From Sphingomonas lacusdianchii (GTDB lineage Bacteria; Pseudomonadota; Alphaproteobacteria; Sphingomonadales; Sphingomonadaceae): a stretch of 64,000 bases of DNA. The DNA is taken from NCBI RefSeq assembly GCF_022664395.1, contig NZ_JAKRET010000011.1, positions 62,001 to 126,000 of the forward strand, read 5' to 3'. The position numbers and the translations under genes are program-made. Positions 9,331 through 18,293 of the stretch are shown piece by piece (the stretch's first letter is position 1; every line of letters starts with the position of its first letter). The notes under the pieces were generated by a model, which worked only from the letters and a program-made list of their open reading frames with translations, was not told the DNA's origin and searched no databases.

Positions 9331-11607
9331 ATGAACGCATTCAGGCACGCGACGGCCGAGGTGGTGATCCGCCACGGCCACATGGCGTGCGGCCTTGGCG
9401 CCGGCGCTGCCGGCATGAACGCCGCCAATCCCCGCGTGGGACCACTCCGAGGCCGGTTCGAGTGCGCGGGGGGCATCGATGTCGATGAAGGCGCAATCCG
9501 TAATTTCGAGCGCCTGACCGGGGTGAAGGGCACGGTCATGGACCTCTTCAGCGAAGCACAATACCGGGCCTTCCACGGTGAGGCGCCACCTCCAGGGTGG
9601 CGTGAAGCCACGCCTCGCGACGTGCGTGGCGTGTTCGGCCGCCTCGACATCCTGTTCGCAAGCTATCCCTGCAAAGGCTTCTCCGGCTTGCTGTCGGCGC
9701 GGACGGCCGAGACCGCCAAGTACCAGGCGCTCAACGATCTCACGACGCGCGGCATGATGCTGAGCCTTGAGGCGTATCGTGACGATCCGGTCGCTATCGT
9801 TGCCTTCGAGAACGTGCCGCGGATCGCCTCCTCGCGTGGCGCGCGCTTCCTTGCGAAGATCGACGCTCTGTACCGCGCCTACGGGTATGTGGTGAGCGAC
9901 GTCGAGGACAGCATCCACGACTGCGGCACGATCGGCGGGCTCGCACAGAGCCGCAAGCGGTTCCTTCGCCTCTTTCGGCATCCGTCCAAGGTGCCGAATT
10001 TCATCTATCAGCCCGCCAAGAAGCGGCTGCGCGGTGTCGGTGAGGTGATCGGCAAGCTGCCGCTGCCCGGCGACCCGGTCGCCGGCGTCATGCACCGTGT
10101 GCCCGCGCTCCAGTGGAAGACGTGGGTGCGCCTTGCGTTCGTGCCGGGGGGCCGGGACTGGCGCGCGCTGAACGATCTCGCCGTCGTCGAAGGGCACCTC
10201 CGAGATTTCGCCATCGTTCCCGAGCAGGCGTTGCGAGAGAACGCGCTTGGCGTCCTCGACTGGTCTGACCCCGCGCCGACGCTCACCTCAGCCCGCTCGC
10301 CGGCCCAAGGCCGCTTCTCGGTTGCCGACGTCCGCGTTCCTGCCGACTGGAACGCCGATGTCCTCGGCGTCCGCGACTGGGATGGCCACACCGGGACCGT
10401 CGCAGGTCGCACCGGTCCGACGAACGGGGCCTACAGCGTTGCGGATCCTCGCCCCGATTACGGCGAGAACACGCATCGTCACGTCCTCGGCGTGCGTGAC
10501 TGGGAGCAGAGCGCGGCGACGATCAGCGGAAGCCCCAAGCCGAGTGGCGGTGCCCATGCCGTCGCTGATCCGCGGGTCGATGGCCATCCCAAGAGCGTCC
10601 AACTCGGCGTGCGGCCGTGGTCGGAGCCAGCACCGTGCATCAAGGCCGACGTATCGGTCGGAACCGGTCCCTATGCCGTCTCCGACCCTCGAATCGCCGC
10701 CCCGCGCTTGGGCAACGTCTTTCGGATCGTGCCCCTTGGCGGCTCCGAGGCCAGCGAGCCCGTCGCCGACCCGCGGCCGACGCACGGCAGCGGCGCTCAC
10801 CACAACAAGATGAAGGTGGTTGCGGCCGACCAAGCAGCCCCGACGACCACCGGCTCGGATCGCGTCGGGTCTGGTGCGCTTTCTGTCGCCGACCCGAGGC
10901 CGGGATATGCGTCGGGCACGCATCGCAACATCCTCGCGGTCACCGATTTTGGCGATACCGCCAAGGTCGTCACCGGGGCCCTCCATCCCGCTGGCGGTGC
11001 ACTGTCGGTCGCAGATCCTCGCCCGGTCGGCCTCAGTTCCGGTGCCCGAGATCAGCACAGCTACAACAGCCAGGCGCACTATGGCGTGGTCCGCTGGGAA
11101 GACACGAGCGTCGCCGTCCCCGGTTACGCTAAATACGACCGCGGCAAGTGGTCGGTCGCGGATCCCCGCATCCCCGAGGCCGAGCCGCTGGCCACCTTGC
11201 CGGCGCCGAACGATCGGGTGGTTGCCCGGATCATCGCCTCCGATGGGACATGGCACCGACCGTTTACGACCTTGGAGCTGGCCGCTCTTCAGTCGCTATT
11301 CGACCCTGAGGAGGTCTTCCGCTTCGACGGCGAACGCGATGCCTGGTCAATGCCCCAACCGTTCGAGCTCGAGGGAACATCGGACGCCCAGAAGCGGGAA
11401 TGGATCGGCAATGCGGTCCCATCGGCTGCGGCGCAGGGCATGGCCGAGGAAATCGGTGAAGCGCTGCTACTCGCCCGGCTCGGCGAAACCTTCACGCTCT
11501 CGCACAAGGCAATCTGGGTTTCGCCGCTGCGCATGGCGCTCGCGGTCGACCACAGCCCCTTACAGGCGATCACTGAAGGCCGTGGCCTTGAATGGGGAGA
11601 GGCATAA
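9331..11607 (+). CDS. C5 cytosine DNA methyltransferase with internal repeat domain
   Basis: A 758-residue protein that should methylate C5 of cytosine in DNA using S-adenosylmethionine. Visible motifs are PCKGFSG with catalytic C114 (motif IV), ENV at 160-162 (motif VI), QSRKR at 206-210 (motif VIII) and a C-terminal GNAVP (motif X). Motif I is degenerate. Usual family length is 330-450 residues. The excess lies between about residues 320 and 620, where eight copies of a unit ending in (S/A)VADPR occupy the target-recognition position. No restriction partner is recognised next to it, so it may be an orphan or protective methylase. GGGAG at 9319-9323 supports the start. The next gene begins inside its stop codon. 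Confidence 0.9.
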   Translation: MNAFRHATAEVVIRHGHMACGLGAGAAGMNAANPRVGPLRGRFECAGGIDVDEGAIRNFERLTGVKGTVMDLFSEAQYRAFHGEAPPPGWREATPRDVRGVFGRLDILFASYPCKGFSGLLSARTAETAKYQALNDLTTRGMMLSLEAYRDDPVAIVAFENVPRIASSRGARFLAKIDALYRAYGYVVSDVEDSIHDCGTIGGLAQSRKRFLRLFRHPSKVPNFIYQPAKKRLRGVGEVIGKLPLPGDPVAGVMHRVPALQWKTWVRLAFVPGGRDWRALNDLAVVEGHLRDFAIVPEQALRENALGVLDWSDPAPTLTSARSPAQGRFSVADVRVPADWNADVLGVRDWDGHTGTVAGRTGPTNGAYSVADPRPDYGENTHRHVLGVRDWEQSAATISGSPKPSGGAHAVADPRVDGHPKSVQLGVRPWSEPAPCIKADVSVGTGPYAVSDPRIAAPRLGNVFRIVPLGGSEASEPVADPRPTHGSGAHHNKMKVVAADQAAPTTTGSDRVGSGALSVADPRPGYASGTHRNILAVTDFGDTAKVVTGALHPAGGALSVADPRPVGLSSGARDQHSYNSQAHYGVVRWEDTSVAVPGYAKYDRGKWSVADPRIPEAEPLATLPAPNDRVVARIIASDGTWHRPFTTLELAALQSLFDPEEVFRFDGERDAWSMPQPFELEGTSDAQKREWIGNAVPSAAAQGMAEEIGEALLLARLGETFTLSHKAIWVSPLRMALAVDHSPLQAITEGRGLEWGEA

Positions 11608-11867
11608 TGGTCGATCGGTCCAACCTCTCGCGGCCGCGGTCCAGCCAAGCCCATGTGCGCAACCCGGTCCTCGCGCTGCCGAGCATTGCCCGGCTGCAGG
11701 CGATGACGCCGGCGACCCGAGCTGAGCTACGGCTCGTCCTCCTCGAGCTGCGACACGACGCGCAGACCCGAGCCGAGGAATGCTGGCGGCGTCTTAAGGC
11801 CCCGATGGCTGCCTATTGGAAGGTGGTCTCAGTGTACGCAGGACACCTGTCGCGGGTCCTGCGATGA
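11607..11867 (+). CDS. Small hypothetical basic protein
   Basis: An 86-residue Arg/Leu-rich, probably helical protein. Its ATG shares a base with the methyltransferase stop (TAATG), and its own stop overlaps the next gene as ATGA. The three genes 11607-12993 and the methyltransferase are therefore almost certainly one translationally coupled operon. No family recognised. Confidence 0.7.
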   Translation: MVDRSNLSRPRSSQAHVRNPVLALPSIARLQAMTPATRAELRLVLLELRHDAQTRAEECWRRLKAPMAAYWKVVSVYAGHLSRVLR

Positions 11868-12454
11868 GGTACGATCCGCGCAAAGCCACGACCTCCCCGG
11901 AGGAGTTCGCCGAATTGATGGCGCTCGTTCGTCGTGCCGATGAAGCCCCGAGGCCGCAAACGGACGACGACCTATGGCGAGCCACCTATGCCGAAGAGCA
12001 ACGACAGCGGCGTGTTGTTGGGTATCAGCAGGATCTCTTCGAATCCAAGGCGACGACACACTTCCGTCGCAACCGGGCCGCGCCGGATTGGGATCGGCCG
12101 CCTGTCGAAGCGATCGAGCAGAAGCTGGAGCGGATCAAAGGCGACCCGTTTGCGACGTTCGGTCCGCCACGATCAGATCGGCCGTCTATCCTGTCGGCGG
12201 ACGAACGCGCCGCGATCGTCCGCAAGGCCGGAAACTGGCTCGCAGTGCGCCAGCGCGTCCGACTGGTCGACGCACCGGGATCCGTTGATCCGGCATTCGG
12301 AATCCAACGCTTTCTCGGTCGGGCAGGCGTGGTGTGGCGCCTATGCGGAGCCCCATTCGCGGACCATTGCTATGTCTTCTTCGATCCCGTTGGAGCCGAG
12401 CGCACGGCCAAGATCGAGATGGCAGAGCTGCGGGACCTGGAGCCGGTCCGATGA
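11864..12454 (+). CDS. Hypothetical protein in methyltransferase operon
   Basis: A 196-residue soluble protein. The N-terminal half is charged and helical; residues 105-190 look alpha/beta with an HCYVFFDP stretch. The start at 11864 overlaps the preceding stop (ATGA). Its own stop overlaps the next start in the same way. No recognised domain; it belongs by context to the methyltransferase operon. Confidence 0.75.
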   Translation: MRYDPRKATTSPEEFAELMALVRRADEAPRPQTDDDLWRATYAEEQRQRRVVGYQQDLFESKATTHFRRNRAAPDWDRPPVEAIEQKLERIKGDPFATFGPPRSDRPSILSADERAAIVRKAGNWLAVRQRVRLVDAPGSVDPAFGIQRFLGRAGVVWRLCGAPFADHCYVFFDPVGAERTAKIEMAELRDLEPVR

Positions 12455-12993
12455 GCTGGCGGGAGCCCGACCTCTTCTACGGCGACAAAAAGCCGCCGCG
12501 GTTCCTCGCCCCGATGAAAACCTATCGTGCAGAACCGCGTAGCGCGCCGAAGCCGTTTGCATGGGAGAGCATGGGAGCGTGGGTCCGCCATATGCACCGG
12601 CTTTTCGCGCTCGAAGGCCCAAACAGCGATCATTATCGCCGAACACGCGAGACGGCACGCGCCCTGACGGTCGACCGAATCCGTGAATGCCGTCACGATG
12701 ACGATCTTCAGCGCTGTGAGGCGATGCTGGTCGAAGCCTCGGCGGGGTGGCTGTACGGTCTCGATCGGGCCTTCAACCGAGCGGAACGCGGAGCTTTACT
12801 GGTCGAGGTGCGCAACCGCCGTCATCTGATCGCCCTCGGGCGCGAAGCGCCCAAGGCCAAGGGACCGAAGCTGGATCCGCAATACCTTCCTGACGACGCA
12901 CTCGATCGGCTGATCCAGTCGCACGCGGACATCGCGATGGTTGAGCGCTTGCGCCACGAACGGGAGCGACGGGCGATTGAGAGGGGAGGGTGA
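12451..12993 (+). CDS. Hypothetical protein in methyltransferase operon
   Basis: A 180-residue, strongly basic and helical protein with no membrane segment. ATG 12451 overlaps the previous stop codon. Arg/Lys richness would fit nucleic-acid binding, but no motif proves it. It ends the coupled operon; a GAGAGGGGAGGG tract starts inside its last codons at 12979. Confidence 0.7.
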   Translation: MSWREPDLFYGDKKPPRFLAPMKTYRAEPRSAPKPFAWESMGAWVRHMHRLFALEGPNSDHYRRTRETARALTVDRIRECRHDDDLQRCEAMLVEASAGWLYGLDRAFNRAERGALLVEVRNRRHLIALGREAPKAKGPKLDPQYLPDDALDRLIQSHADIAMVERLRHERERRAIERGG

Positions 12994-13025
12994 AGGACGT
13001 AAGACCGAATTGAGGGAGAATGACG

Positions 13026-13415
13026 ATGGTAGGCTCAGCGCTCGGCTCCGGCCCCTTCGGCGAATATGTTGCTATCGAATGGCTCCAGCTCGTTGCGGGA
13101 GTTCCCGTGGCACTCTCGATACTCGCGCTCCTATTCGCGATCTTCAAGCGCGTGACCGGCCAGATCGACGACCATGCGGTCGGCGCGGCAGGCCTGGTGA
13201 TGATAGGAGCAGCGGGCTTCGCCGCGACCGTATACCTGATCGGCTTCGCCTGCATTTACGCTGGCGTGATGTGGGAGGGCGCATTTCCGCACCGTCTCTC
13301 CGACAACCTCCTCGGTAGCGTCCTGTTCTTTCTTCTGGGGCTCGCCATCTACCTCTTCCCCAAGCAACTCGACCGGCTCGATCGATGGCTAAGCCGCAGA
13401 AAGCCACGAGCATAA
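13026..13415 (+). CDS. Hypothetical membrane protein
   Basis: A 129-residue protein with three hydrophobic segments (about residues 20-40, 55-80 and 95-112) and a basic C-terminal tail. ATG 13026 is chosen because GGGAG at 13014-13018 is 7 bases away; the ATG at 13020 is too close to it. No family recognised. Confidence 0.7.
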   Translation: MVGSALGSGPFGEYVAIEWLQLVAGVPVALSILALLFAIFKRVTGQIDDHAVGAAGLVMIGAAGFAATVYLIGFACIYAGVMWEGAFPHRLSDNLLGSVLFFLLGLAIYLFPKQLDRLDRWLSRRKPRA

Positions 13416-13509
13416 TCAGTCTGATGACGCTTCCAAGCGGTTCCTGTAGGTTCCGTTATGGTGTCGTGACGTAAATCACGGCACAAGACGACACAAAGGA
13501 TAGGCTGGC

Positions 13510-13689
13510 ATGAACACTATTCGCGCAGTCGGCATGATCGGTACGATCTGCGGCACGATGGACACGGCACTCATGGCTTGGCTCCAAATCGATGCAGGGC
13601 GCGAGATCGATGTCTTCGTTTGGGGACTTGGCCTTTACACCTTGCTTATCGCTGCTTTGTGGTACTTAGGCGAACGGTTGTTTGGTTGA
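13510..13689 (+). CDS. Very small membrane protein
   Basis: A 59-residue protein beginning MNTIRAVGMIG and ending LWYLGERLFG. It has two hydrophobic segments with a short charged turn between them. AAAGGA at 13495-13500 lies 9 bases before the ATG. Its composition and ribosome site make it a credible small gene. Function unknown. Confidence 0.55.
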   Translation: MNTIRAVGMIGTICGTMDTALMAWLQIDAGREIDVFVWGLGLYTLLIAALWYLGERLFG

Positions 13690-13990
13690 TGCGAGAGGGC
13701 GTCACGCATGACTAGCTCGCATTCCTCGACCGGCCCGAGCTGGCAACAGCGGTCTGATCGCTAGGTAAGCCGCGTAGAGCCGCGCAAAAACAATCGAACG
13801 ACGCTTCGATCGATAACGGTCAGTCTAAATCACAGCGCCACCTTAAGATCGATAATAATGGTTATGTAAAACGGAGCGTCTAACGGCGCTGTAAAGCTGC
13901 GTCCTTTTGGTGTGACGCGGTGCGACTGGCGCGCGCCCGCGATGCCGCTCGCCGATGCTTCCATATCGTAACTCTGTCGGAGTTGAAACC
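13690..13990. other. Intergenic region, no gene seen
   Basis: About 300 bases with stops in all frames and no convincing small gene. It holds scattered short palindromes such as ATCGAT and a local AT-richer patch near 13840-13870. Probably the promoter region of the small membrane protein at 13991. Confidence 0.4.
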
Positions 13991-14242
13991 ATGGAATATA
14001 CTGGTTTGGTGTTCGTAATCTCGGTCCTGGTCACCGCCTCCATAACCATTCTCTACCAAGGCGGCGCGGTGAGTTTGAAGGTAACCGCCGTGGTTGCAGG
14101 GCTCGGCTTCTGCGGCATGATCGGAGCAGCAAGCATGGCTCCGCCTTCGAAACCGCTGACGTGCGAAGAGATGGCCAAGCGGAAGGCCGAGGCTGACGGC
14201 TACGTGGTTGGCCTCGCCAGCGGGATGATGATGCCCCGCTAA
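13991..14242 (+). CDS. Small hypothetical membrane protein
   Basis: An 83-residue protein with two hydrophobic segments (about residues 4-24 and 30-50) and a polar tail. ATG 13991 follows a GGAG site by about 9 bases; an in-frame ATG at 13955 has none. No family recognised. An unusual 7-bp GC hairpin (14287-14293 with 14307-14313) lies downstream but lacks a U run, so it is a weak terminator candidate. Confidence 0.6.
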   Translation: MEYTGLVFVISVLVTASITILYQGGAVSLKVTAVVAGLGFCGMIGAASMAPPSKPLTCEEMAKRKAEADGYVVGLASGMMMPR

Positions 14243-14480
14243 ATTCGACGGACACGGAGCCCCTCGGAATCGGCGGATAAGAAAATGGGGCCGAGACCGA
14301 TAGCAGCGGCCCCGACCCCATCATCAAAGGATCCTCCGTCGAAACGGCGGATAGACCGATTAAACGCGAGTGCGTCGAATCCGGTCCGCTCCCTTTGATA
14401 TACCCAACATGTTCAACAATCCATGAACGGACGCGCTGCGGCGCGTGCCGTGACAGGACGTACCAGACGAGTACCGCGCC

Positions 14481-14669
14481 ATGCTCAACACAGCTTCTAC
14501 ATGCCGCTCACTGGCGTCCTTCGAGAACGCCTATGCCGTCGCAATCCAACTGCGCGAAGCGACCGGCGTCGACCAATTCGTCGTTCGCACCGGCAACGCT
14601 ACTCAACCCTTCCGCGTATCGCGGCAGAGGCCCCAGGCGCCCGAGACCATGCAGGTACTGGTCGCCTGA
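14481..14669 (+). CDS. Small hypothetical protein
   Basis: A 62-residue soluble protein with a plausible compact composition, but no clear ribosome site. It is convergent with the gene at 14677-15141, whose stop lies 8 bases beyond. It could be a conserved small sphingomonad protein, which I cannot confirm. Confidence 0.5.
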   Translation: MLNTASTCRSLASFENAYAVAIQLREATGVDQFVVRTGNATQPFRVSRQRPQAPETMQVLVA

Positions 14670-14676
14670 GGACAGA

Positions 14677-15141
14677 TCAGCTGCTCGCCTGCGTCCGCGC
14701 CATCAGCTGCGATGCGGTGACGCCTTCGCAGAGCGCCTCATCGGTCATGTAGGCGATCGGCAGGTTCTCGTCGCGAACGACCGTCGCCATACGGGCGCGG
14801 CGATACGCGAGGCTCTTGAGCCACGCGAGGTCCTCGAGCGCCAGCTGCAGGGGCGTCACGTCCAGCAGGTGCCATAGACGCATCTGGAACGGGCTCTGCG
14901 CCTTCAGGATCTCGGCGACCTCCTCGAAGCCGACACCCTCCTCGACACCGTTGCTATGGTCGTGCGCCAAGGCCGCGAACGCTTCCTCAAGCTCACGGAT
15001 TGCGAAATAGGCGATGTCCAGGCCGACGCCGATGGTCGCACCGGCCAGCACCCGGCGATCGACCGACAGCTGCGGATCGTTCAGCGCATCCAGAAGCGGC
15101 AGATCGTAATCATAGCCGCGCATCGCGTCCTTCAACTTCAT
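14677..15141 (-). CDS. Hypothetical helical protein
   Basis: A 154-residue acidic, mostly helical soluble protein with no motif I can assign. The start at 15141 is well fixed by an AGGAGG site 6 bases upstream; a longer in-frame reading to 15171 is unnecessary. It is divergent from the membrane protein at 15327. Confidence 0.7.
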   Translation of the reverse strand: MKLKDAMRGYDYDLPLLDALNDPQLSVDRRVLAGATIGVGLDIAYFAIRELEEAFAALAHDHSNGVEEGVGFEEVAEILKAQSPFQMRLWHLLDVTPLQLALEDLAWLKSLAYRRARMATVVRDENLPIAYMTDEALCEGVTASQLMARTQASS

Positions 15142-15326
15142 GGTCGTCCTCCTGTGGCGCGTATTGAACATAACGTGAACAGGGTGCGCAAGTCTTTTTC
15201 TTCATACCACGTAGTTCCCACCGGATGAATCTTGCCGGGAACATCATCACTGGCGGCACCAGGTCGCCGCGCTTGACCTCGCAGCCCTACGAAGGTCACA
15301 CACATCTCACACGTTGGAGGTTCGGA

Positions 15327-15647
15327 ATGCACGTTTTGCTTATTCTGGGTATCGCCATCGCGATGGGAGCCGGCTTGTGGAACATGCGCGCTGCGATGCG
15401 AGCAGGCCGCGGAGCAGACTGGCGCACCAACAGGGACGGACTTCGCGCACCCGGCTCCTCGCAGAGCTTCACGCTCCTCAGCATGGTTGGACCTACCGTT
15501 ATCATCGCTTTGGCAGCGTTTGGTGTGCCGCTTCTGGTCCTGCTTGCTGCGGGACTGGCCTATGCGATCACCTTCGTGGTGCTGGCGGTACGCGAGCGTC
15601 GTCTGTCCGAAACATACTATCGCGGGAACGTCGGCATAACGTCGTGA
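15327..15647 (+). CDS. Hypothetical membrane protein
   Basis: A 106-residue protein with an N-terminal hydrophobic segment, a basic polar loop and one or two further hydrophobic segments (about residues 50-90). GGAGG at 15315-15319 lies 7 bases before ATG 15327, which argues against an in-frame start at 15225. No family recognised. Confidence 0.65.
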   Translation: MHVLLILGIAIAMGAGLWNMRAAMRAGRGADWRTNRDGLRAPGSSQSFTLLSMVGPTVIIALAAFGVPLLVLLAAGLAYAITFVVLAVRERRLSETYYRGNVGITS

Positions 15648-15754
15648 GGATATACCTCCCCTCCCCCCAACTGTCCGGCGCTCGACCGCGTCACGGTCGT
15701 TGGTAAATCGACGCGTGTTAGGAGACTTTGCTCCAAATCAAGGGTTTGAGGGGA

Positions 15755-16162
15755 ATGGAACCCTCAACGATCCCTTTCGCGCTTGTCGTCGATGATGACC
15801 CTATCATCCTTATGGACGTGTGCGGCATCCTCGAGGATGTTGGGTTTCGCTGTCATTCGGCCGATCATGGTGATGCTGCGAAAGCTATGCTCCCCGAGCA
15901 CGCCGAAGGCATCACGCTCCTCTTCTCTGACGTCGAGATGCCAGGAGAGACGGACGGCTTTGCCCTCGCTTACCATGTCGCGAACCGGTGGCCGTCGATC
16001 GAGATTGTCATCGCCAGCGGTCGCGTCAAACCGAACGATGGCGACCTGCCGGAGAAGGCGACGTTCATCGGCAAGCCGTTCTCCGCGGCGCTAATACGGA
16101 ACCACCTTCGCGAGAAGCTGCCGGACGGGAAGAAACCTGAGCCGCTGAAAGCTGCGGTCTGA
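15755..16162 (+). CDS. Single-domain response regulator (receiver only)
   Basis: A 135-residue CheY-like receiver with no output domain. The acidic pocket is VVDDDP near residue 10; the phosphoacceptor aspartate is in FSDVEMPG near residue 57; the conserved lysine is in FIGKPF near residue 106. It resembles the receivers at 46284 and 55781. No kinase is adjacent, so it is an orphan relay protein. The exact start is uncertain: ATG 15755 is favoured by similarity to its paralogues, and TTG 15728 is possible. Confidence 0.85.
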   Translation: MEPSTIPFALVVDDDPIILMDVCGILEDVGFRCHSADHGDAAKAMLPEHAEGITLLFSDVEMPGETDGFALAYHVANRWPSIEIVIASGRVKPNDGDLPEKATFIGKPFSAALIRNHLREKLPDGKKPEPLKAAV

Positions 16163-16234
16163 TCGGACCAAACCGGACTTGGCTTTGCCCCGGCTTCCCG
16201 TATGTTCACGCAACTATCAACGGGAGTGCCGGAT

Positions 16235-16468
16235 ATGGCCACGCCGCGCCGCGACCGCTTCGTCGTTCCGAAGACGACGGGACGCGATTACCTAAACGCC
16301 TTCATGCACCTCCTCGAGGCAGCTTATTGGGCTGGGATCGTCGGCGCGCTCGTTTACGCCGACGTTGACCTCTGGGTCTGGGCAGTAGCGGGCTTGCTCG
16401 CTGGCCCGCCCTACATCATCGGCACCGCGTTAATTCGTAGGCGCCTCGGCATTCTGCGGAGGGTCTGA
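16235..16468 (+). CDS. Small hypothetical membrane protein
   Basis: A 77-residue protein with two hydrophobic segments in the centre and basic ends. GGGAG lies upstream of ATG 16235, which is preferred over the in-frame ATG at 16202. It is followed after 4 bases by another small gene. Function unknown. Confidence 0.6.
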   Translation: MATPRRDRFVVPKTTGRDYLNAFMHLLEAAYWAGIVGALVYADVDLWVWAVAGLLAGPPYIIGTALIRRRLGILRRV

Positions 16469-16472
16469 ACGG

Positions 16473-16745
16473 ATGCAGCAACCCTATCCGCGCGCTATCC
16501 GCCTAACCGTGATCGCCCTTGCGTCTGCGACGGTTACCGGACTGTTCGCGATCTATTACATCCCCGTCGGCTCGAGCGAAGAGCGCGCCGCGACCGTGCT
16601 GTCCAAGACCGGGCCGCAGGGCCAGGCGGCGTATCGCGACGCTTGGTCCGATGGCCGCCTGACGCGCGCGGATATGTACGAGATCCGCGACGCCTCAGGG
16701 CACGACATCGACAACTGGGTCGATATGTCGGGCCGAACGAGCTGA
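16473..16745 (+). CDS. Small hypothetical membrane-anchored protein
   Basis: A 90-residue protein with one N-terminal hydrophobic segment (about residues 10-30) and a polar C-terminal domain that is probably periplasmic. A GGAGGG site at the end of the preceding gene supports the start, and close spacing suggests coupling with that gene. No family recognised. Confidence 0.6.
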   Translation: MQQPYPRAIRLTVIALASATVTGLFAIYYIPVGSSEERAATVLSKTGPQGQAAYRDAWSDGRLTRADMYEIRDASGHDIDNWVDMSGRTS

Positions 16746-16760
16746 CGCCGCTCAATCACC

Positions 16761-17180
16761 TCACCAGCGGACTACCACGATCGCGACTGCCAGGATCAGC
16801 GGCAGCATCGTCTCCACGGTCCCGATCGCAGCAGTCGCGAGGCGCAACCGCCTTAATCGGCGAGACGGCAACATCGGGATAGCCCGAAGCGTCTGTGGCA
16901 CGGCCGTGAGCTCCGTCAGCACCAAGGCATGGCCAAAAACCAGCGCGACGATGATGCCACCAATCGCAGCAACAGCGGATGGCGGACTGATTGCGATGCC
17001 CGCGATCGCTACGGCGACTGCACCGCCGAGCAACCCCGCAGCAGCAACATATTGGCGCAACAAGGCGGTGGCATCACGCTCGGCGGATGGATTGGCGACG
17101 TCGTCAGTGCGCTGATCGCGGGCGCGCCATGCGTCGGCGAACAGGTGCCAAGTCGTCGACGGCCTCACTACCGTATCCAT
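16761..17180 (-). CDS. Hypothetical membrane protein
   Basis: A 139-residue protein with a polar N-terminal 40 residues and three hydrophobic segments after it. GAGGAAG lies 7 bases before the start at 17180. The opposite strand carries an open frame over the same bases, but that frame has no hydrophobic or domain character here. Convergent with the gene ending at 16745. Confidence 0.65.
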   Translation of the reverse strand: MDTVVRPSTTWHLFADAWRARDQRTDDVANPSAERDATALLRQYVAAAGLLGGAVAVAIAGIAISPPSAVAAIGGIIVALVFGHALVLTELTAVPQTLRAIPMLPSRRLRRLRLATAAIGTVETMLPLILAVAIVVVRW

Positions 17181-17224
17181 GCTGCATCTTCCTCAAGGGC
17201 TGGCATAGCCCTCCCTGAAACCAA

Positions 17225-17257
17225 AGGGGTCGGCAAGCGCCGGCCCCTTTTTTGCCT
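17225..17257 (+). terminator. Rho-independent terminator
   Basis: A GGGGTCGGC / GCCGGCCCC hairpin with a 4-base loop is followed by six T residues. The bases after it (GCCTGCG and AC) are shared with the terminator at 25326, suggesting a common origin. Confidence 0.65.
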
Positions 17258-17327
17258 GCGGACCGCTCCCGCGAGCGACACCGAAATAGCAGCGTGTCAC
17301 TCGCCGGCGGTGCGGATAGACCAAGAT

Positions 17328-18020
17328 ATGATTATCGCAGCAAACGACATCGTCGACTGGGTTTCGGATCGCGGCGACCTCCTGATCGCAGCCTGGACCC
17401 CGCAGATCGCGACAATGACCGACTGGGAAGTGCCCTACGCCAAGGCGCTCGCCGGTGAGCTGCATGACGGGATGGTCACGTCACTCCTGCGCGGAGGCAC
17501 CGAGGCAAACTTCCTCAACCTGGTTGCCAAGAGTAACACCGGGCTCGACGCTCGAACGGAGCGCGACCTCGCCGAGCGCTTTTTCGGCGTCACGCTGAAG
17601 CTTGCTCGCGCGGCCCATCGGCACGCGCAGGACGGCAAGGCGACCGCCCTCCCCTTCAAGTACGGAACGGTCGTCGGCGACGCCCGCACCGATCCCTCGC
17701 ATCTTCCCCTGGCCGACGTGCTGCTCCCCCGCGAGCATCCATTCTGGACGCGGTGGCAACCGCCGTTCGGTATGGATTGTCGCTGCGGGACCATCGGCAT
17801 GACGAACGGCCAGCTTGCCCGGTCCGGCCGAAGCATTACCCCCGACGAGGCACTGCCCGCGATCGAGGCGCAGCTGCGCGACACCTGGCCCGCCGAATTT
17901 CGACCGCTGCTCGATTTCCGACAACCGCCGGCGCCGGCCACGCCTCAACAGCCGACGATCACTCTGTCCCAGCAGCAGCTCGACGACATTCTATCCGCTT
18001 TCAGGCCTGATACCGACTAA
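17328..18020 (+). CDS. Phage Mu protein F-like (head morphogenesis) domain protein
   Basis: A 230-residue protein. Near residue 145 it has HPFWTRW, then PPFGMDCRCGTIGMT, the PP...CRC signature of the Mu F-like minor head protein family. Family members are often larger and sit among phage head genes; here there is no portal, capsid or protease neighbour. It may be a domesticated remnant or a processing-type domain reused elsewhere. The reading frame stays open upstream to 16929 but that extension lies opposite another gene, so ATG 17328 is the preferred start; it has no strong ribosome site. Confidence 0.65.
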   Translation: MIIAANDIVDWVSDRGDLLIAAWTPQIATMTDWEVPYAKALAGELHDGMVTSLLRGGTEANFLNLVAKSNTGLDARTERDLAERFFGVTLKLARAAHRHAQDGKATALPFKYGTVVGDARTDPSHLPLADVLLPREHPFWTRWQPPFGMDCRCGTIGMTNGQLARSGRSITPDEALPAIEAQLRDTWPAEFRPLLDFRQPPAPATPQQPTITLSQQQLDDILSAFRPDTD

Positions 18021-18050
18021 CCTATCGGGCCATGTCGCGATTGTAGCTAG

Positions 18051-18293
18051 TCAGACAGCCTCGCCTCTGCGTGACGCGGCCTCGTTCACCCAGCGGCCAA
18101 GCAATGCTTGCCCTGCGGTCACCAGCGCGCCGCCCATGCCCAAAGCAAAAAAGGCCCCGAGGGCAACAGCCAGTGGCTCAAGGCGGCCGGCAAACTTGGC
18201 GCGCGCGAGATCAACGACCCAGAGCGCGAAAATGACATCCACGGCGACCAACGCCGCAAGGATGCAGAAAGACACCGTCAGGCGTAACTTCAT
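18051..18293 (-). CDS. Small hypothetical membrane protein
   Basis: An 80-residue protein with two hydrophobic segments separated by a basic loop. AGGAG lies about 7 bases before the start at 18293; the in-frame upstream reading to 18389 lacks one. Convergent with the Mu F-like gene. Function unknown. Confidence 0.6.
   Translation of the reverse strand: MKLRLTVSFCILAALVAVDVIFALWVVDLARAKFAGRLEPLAVALGAFFALGMGGALVTAGQALLGRWVNEAASRRGEAV

Noticed and set aside
14287..14313. GC hairpin after the 13991 gene as a terminator
   Set aside because: The stem is perfect but no T run follows, so it is not a convincing intrinsic terminator.
16929..17327. In-frame upstream extension of the Mu F-like gene by about 133 codons
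   Set aside because: It lies opposite a well-supported membrane-protein gene on the minus strand, has biased low-complexity composition and crosses a terminator at 17225.
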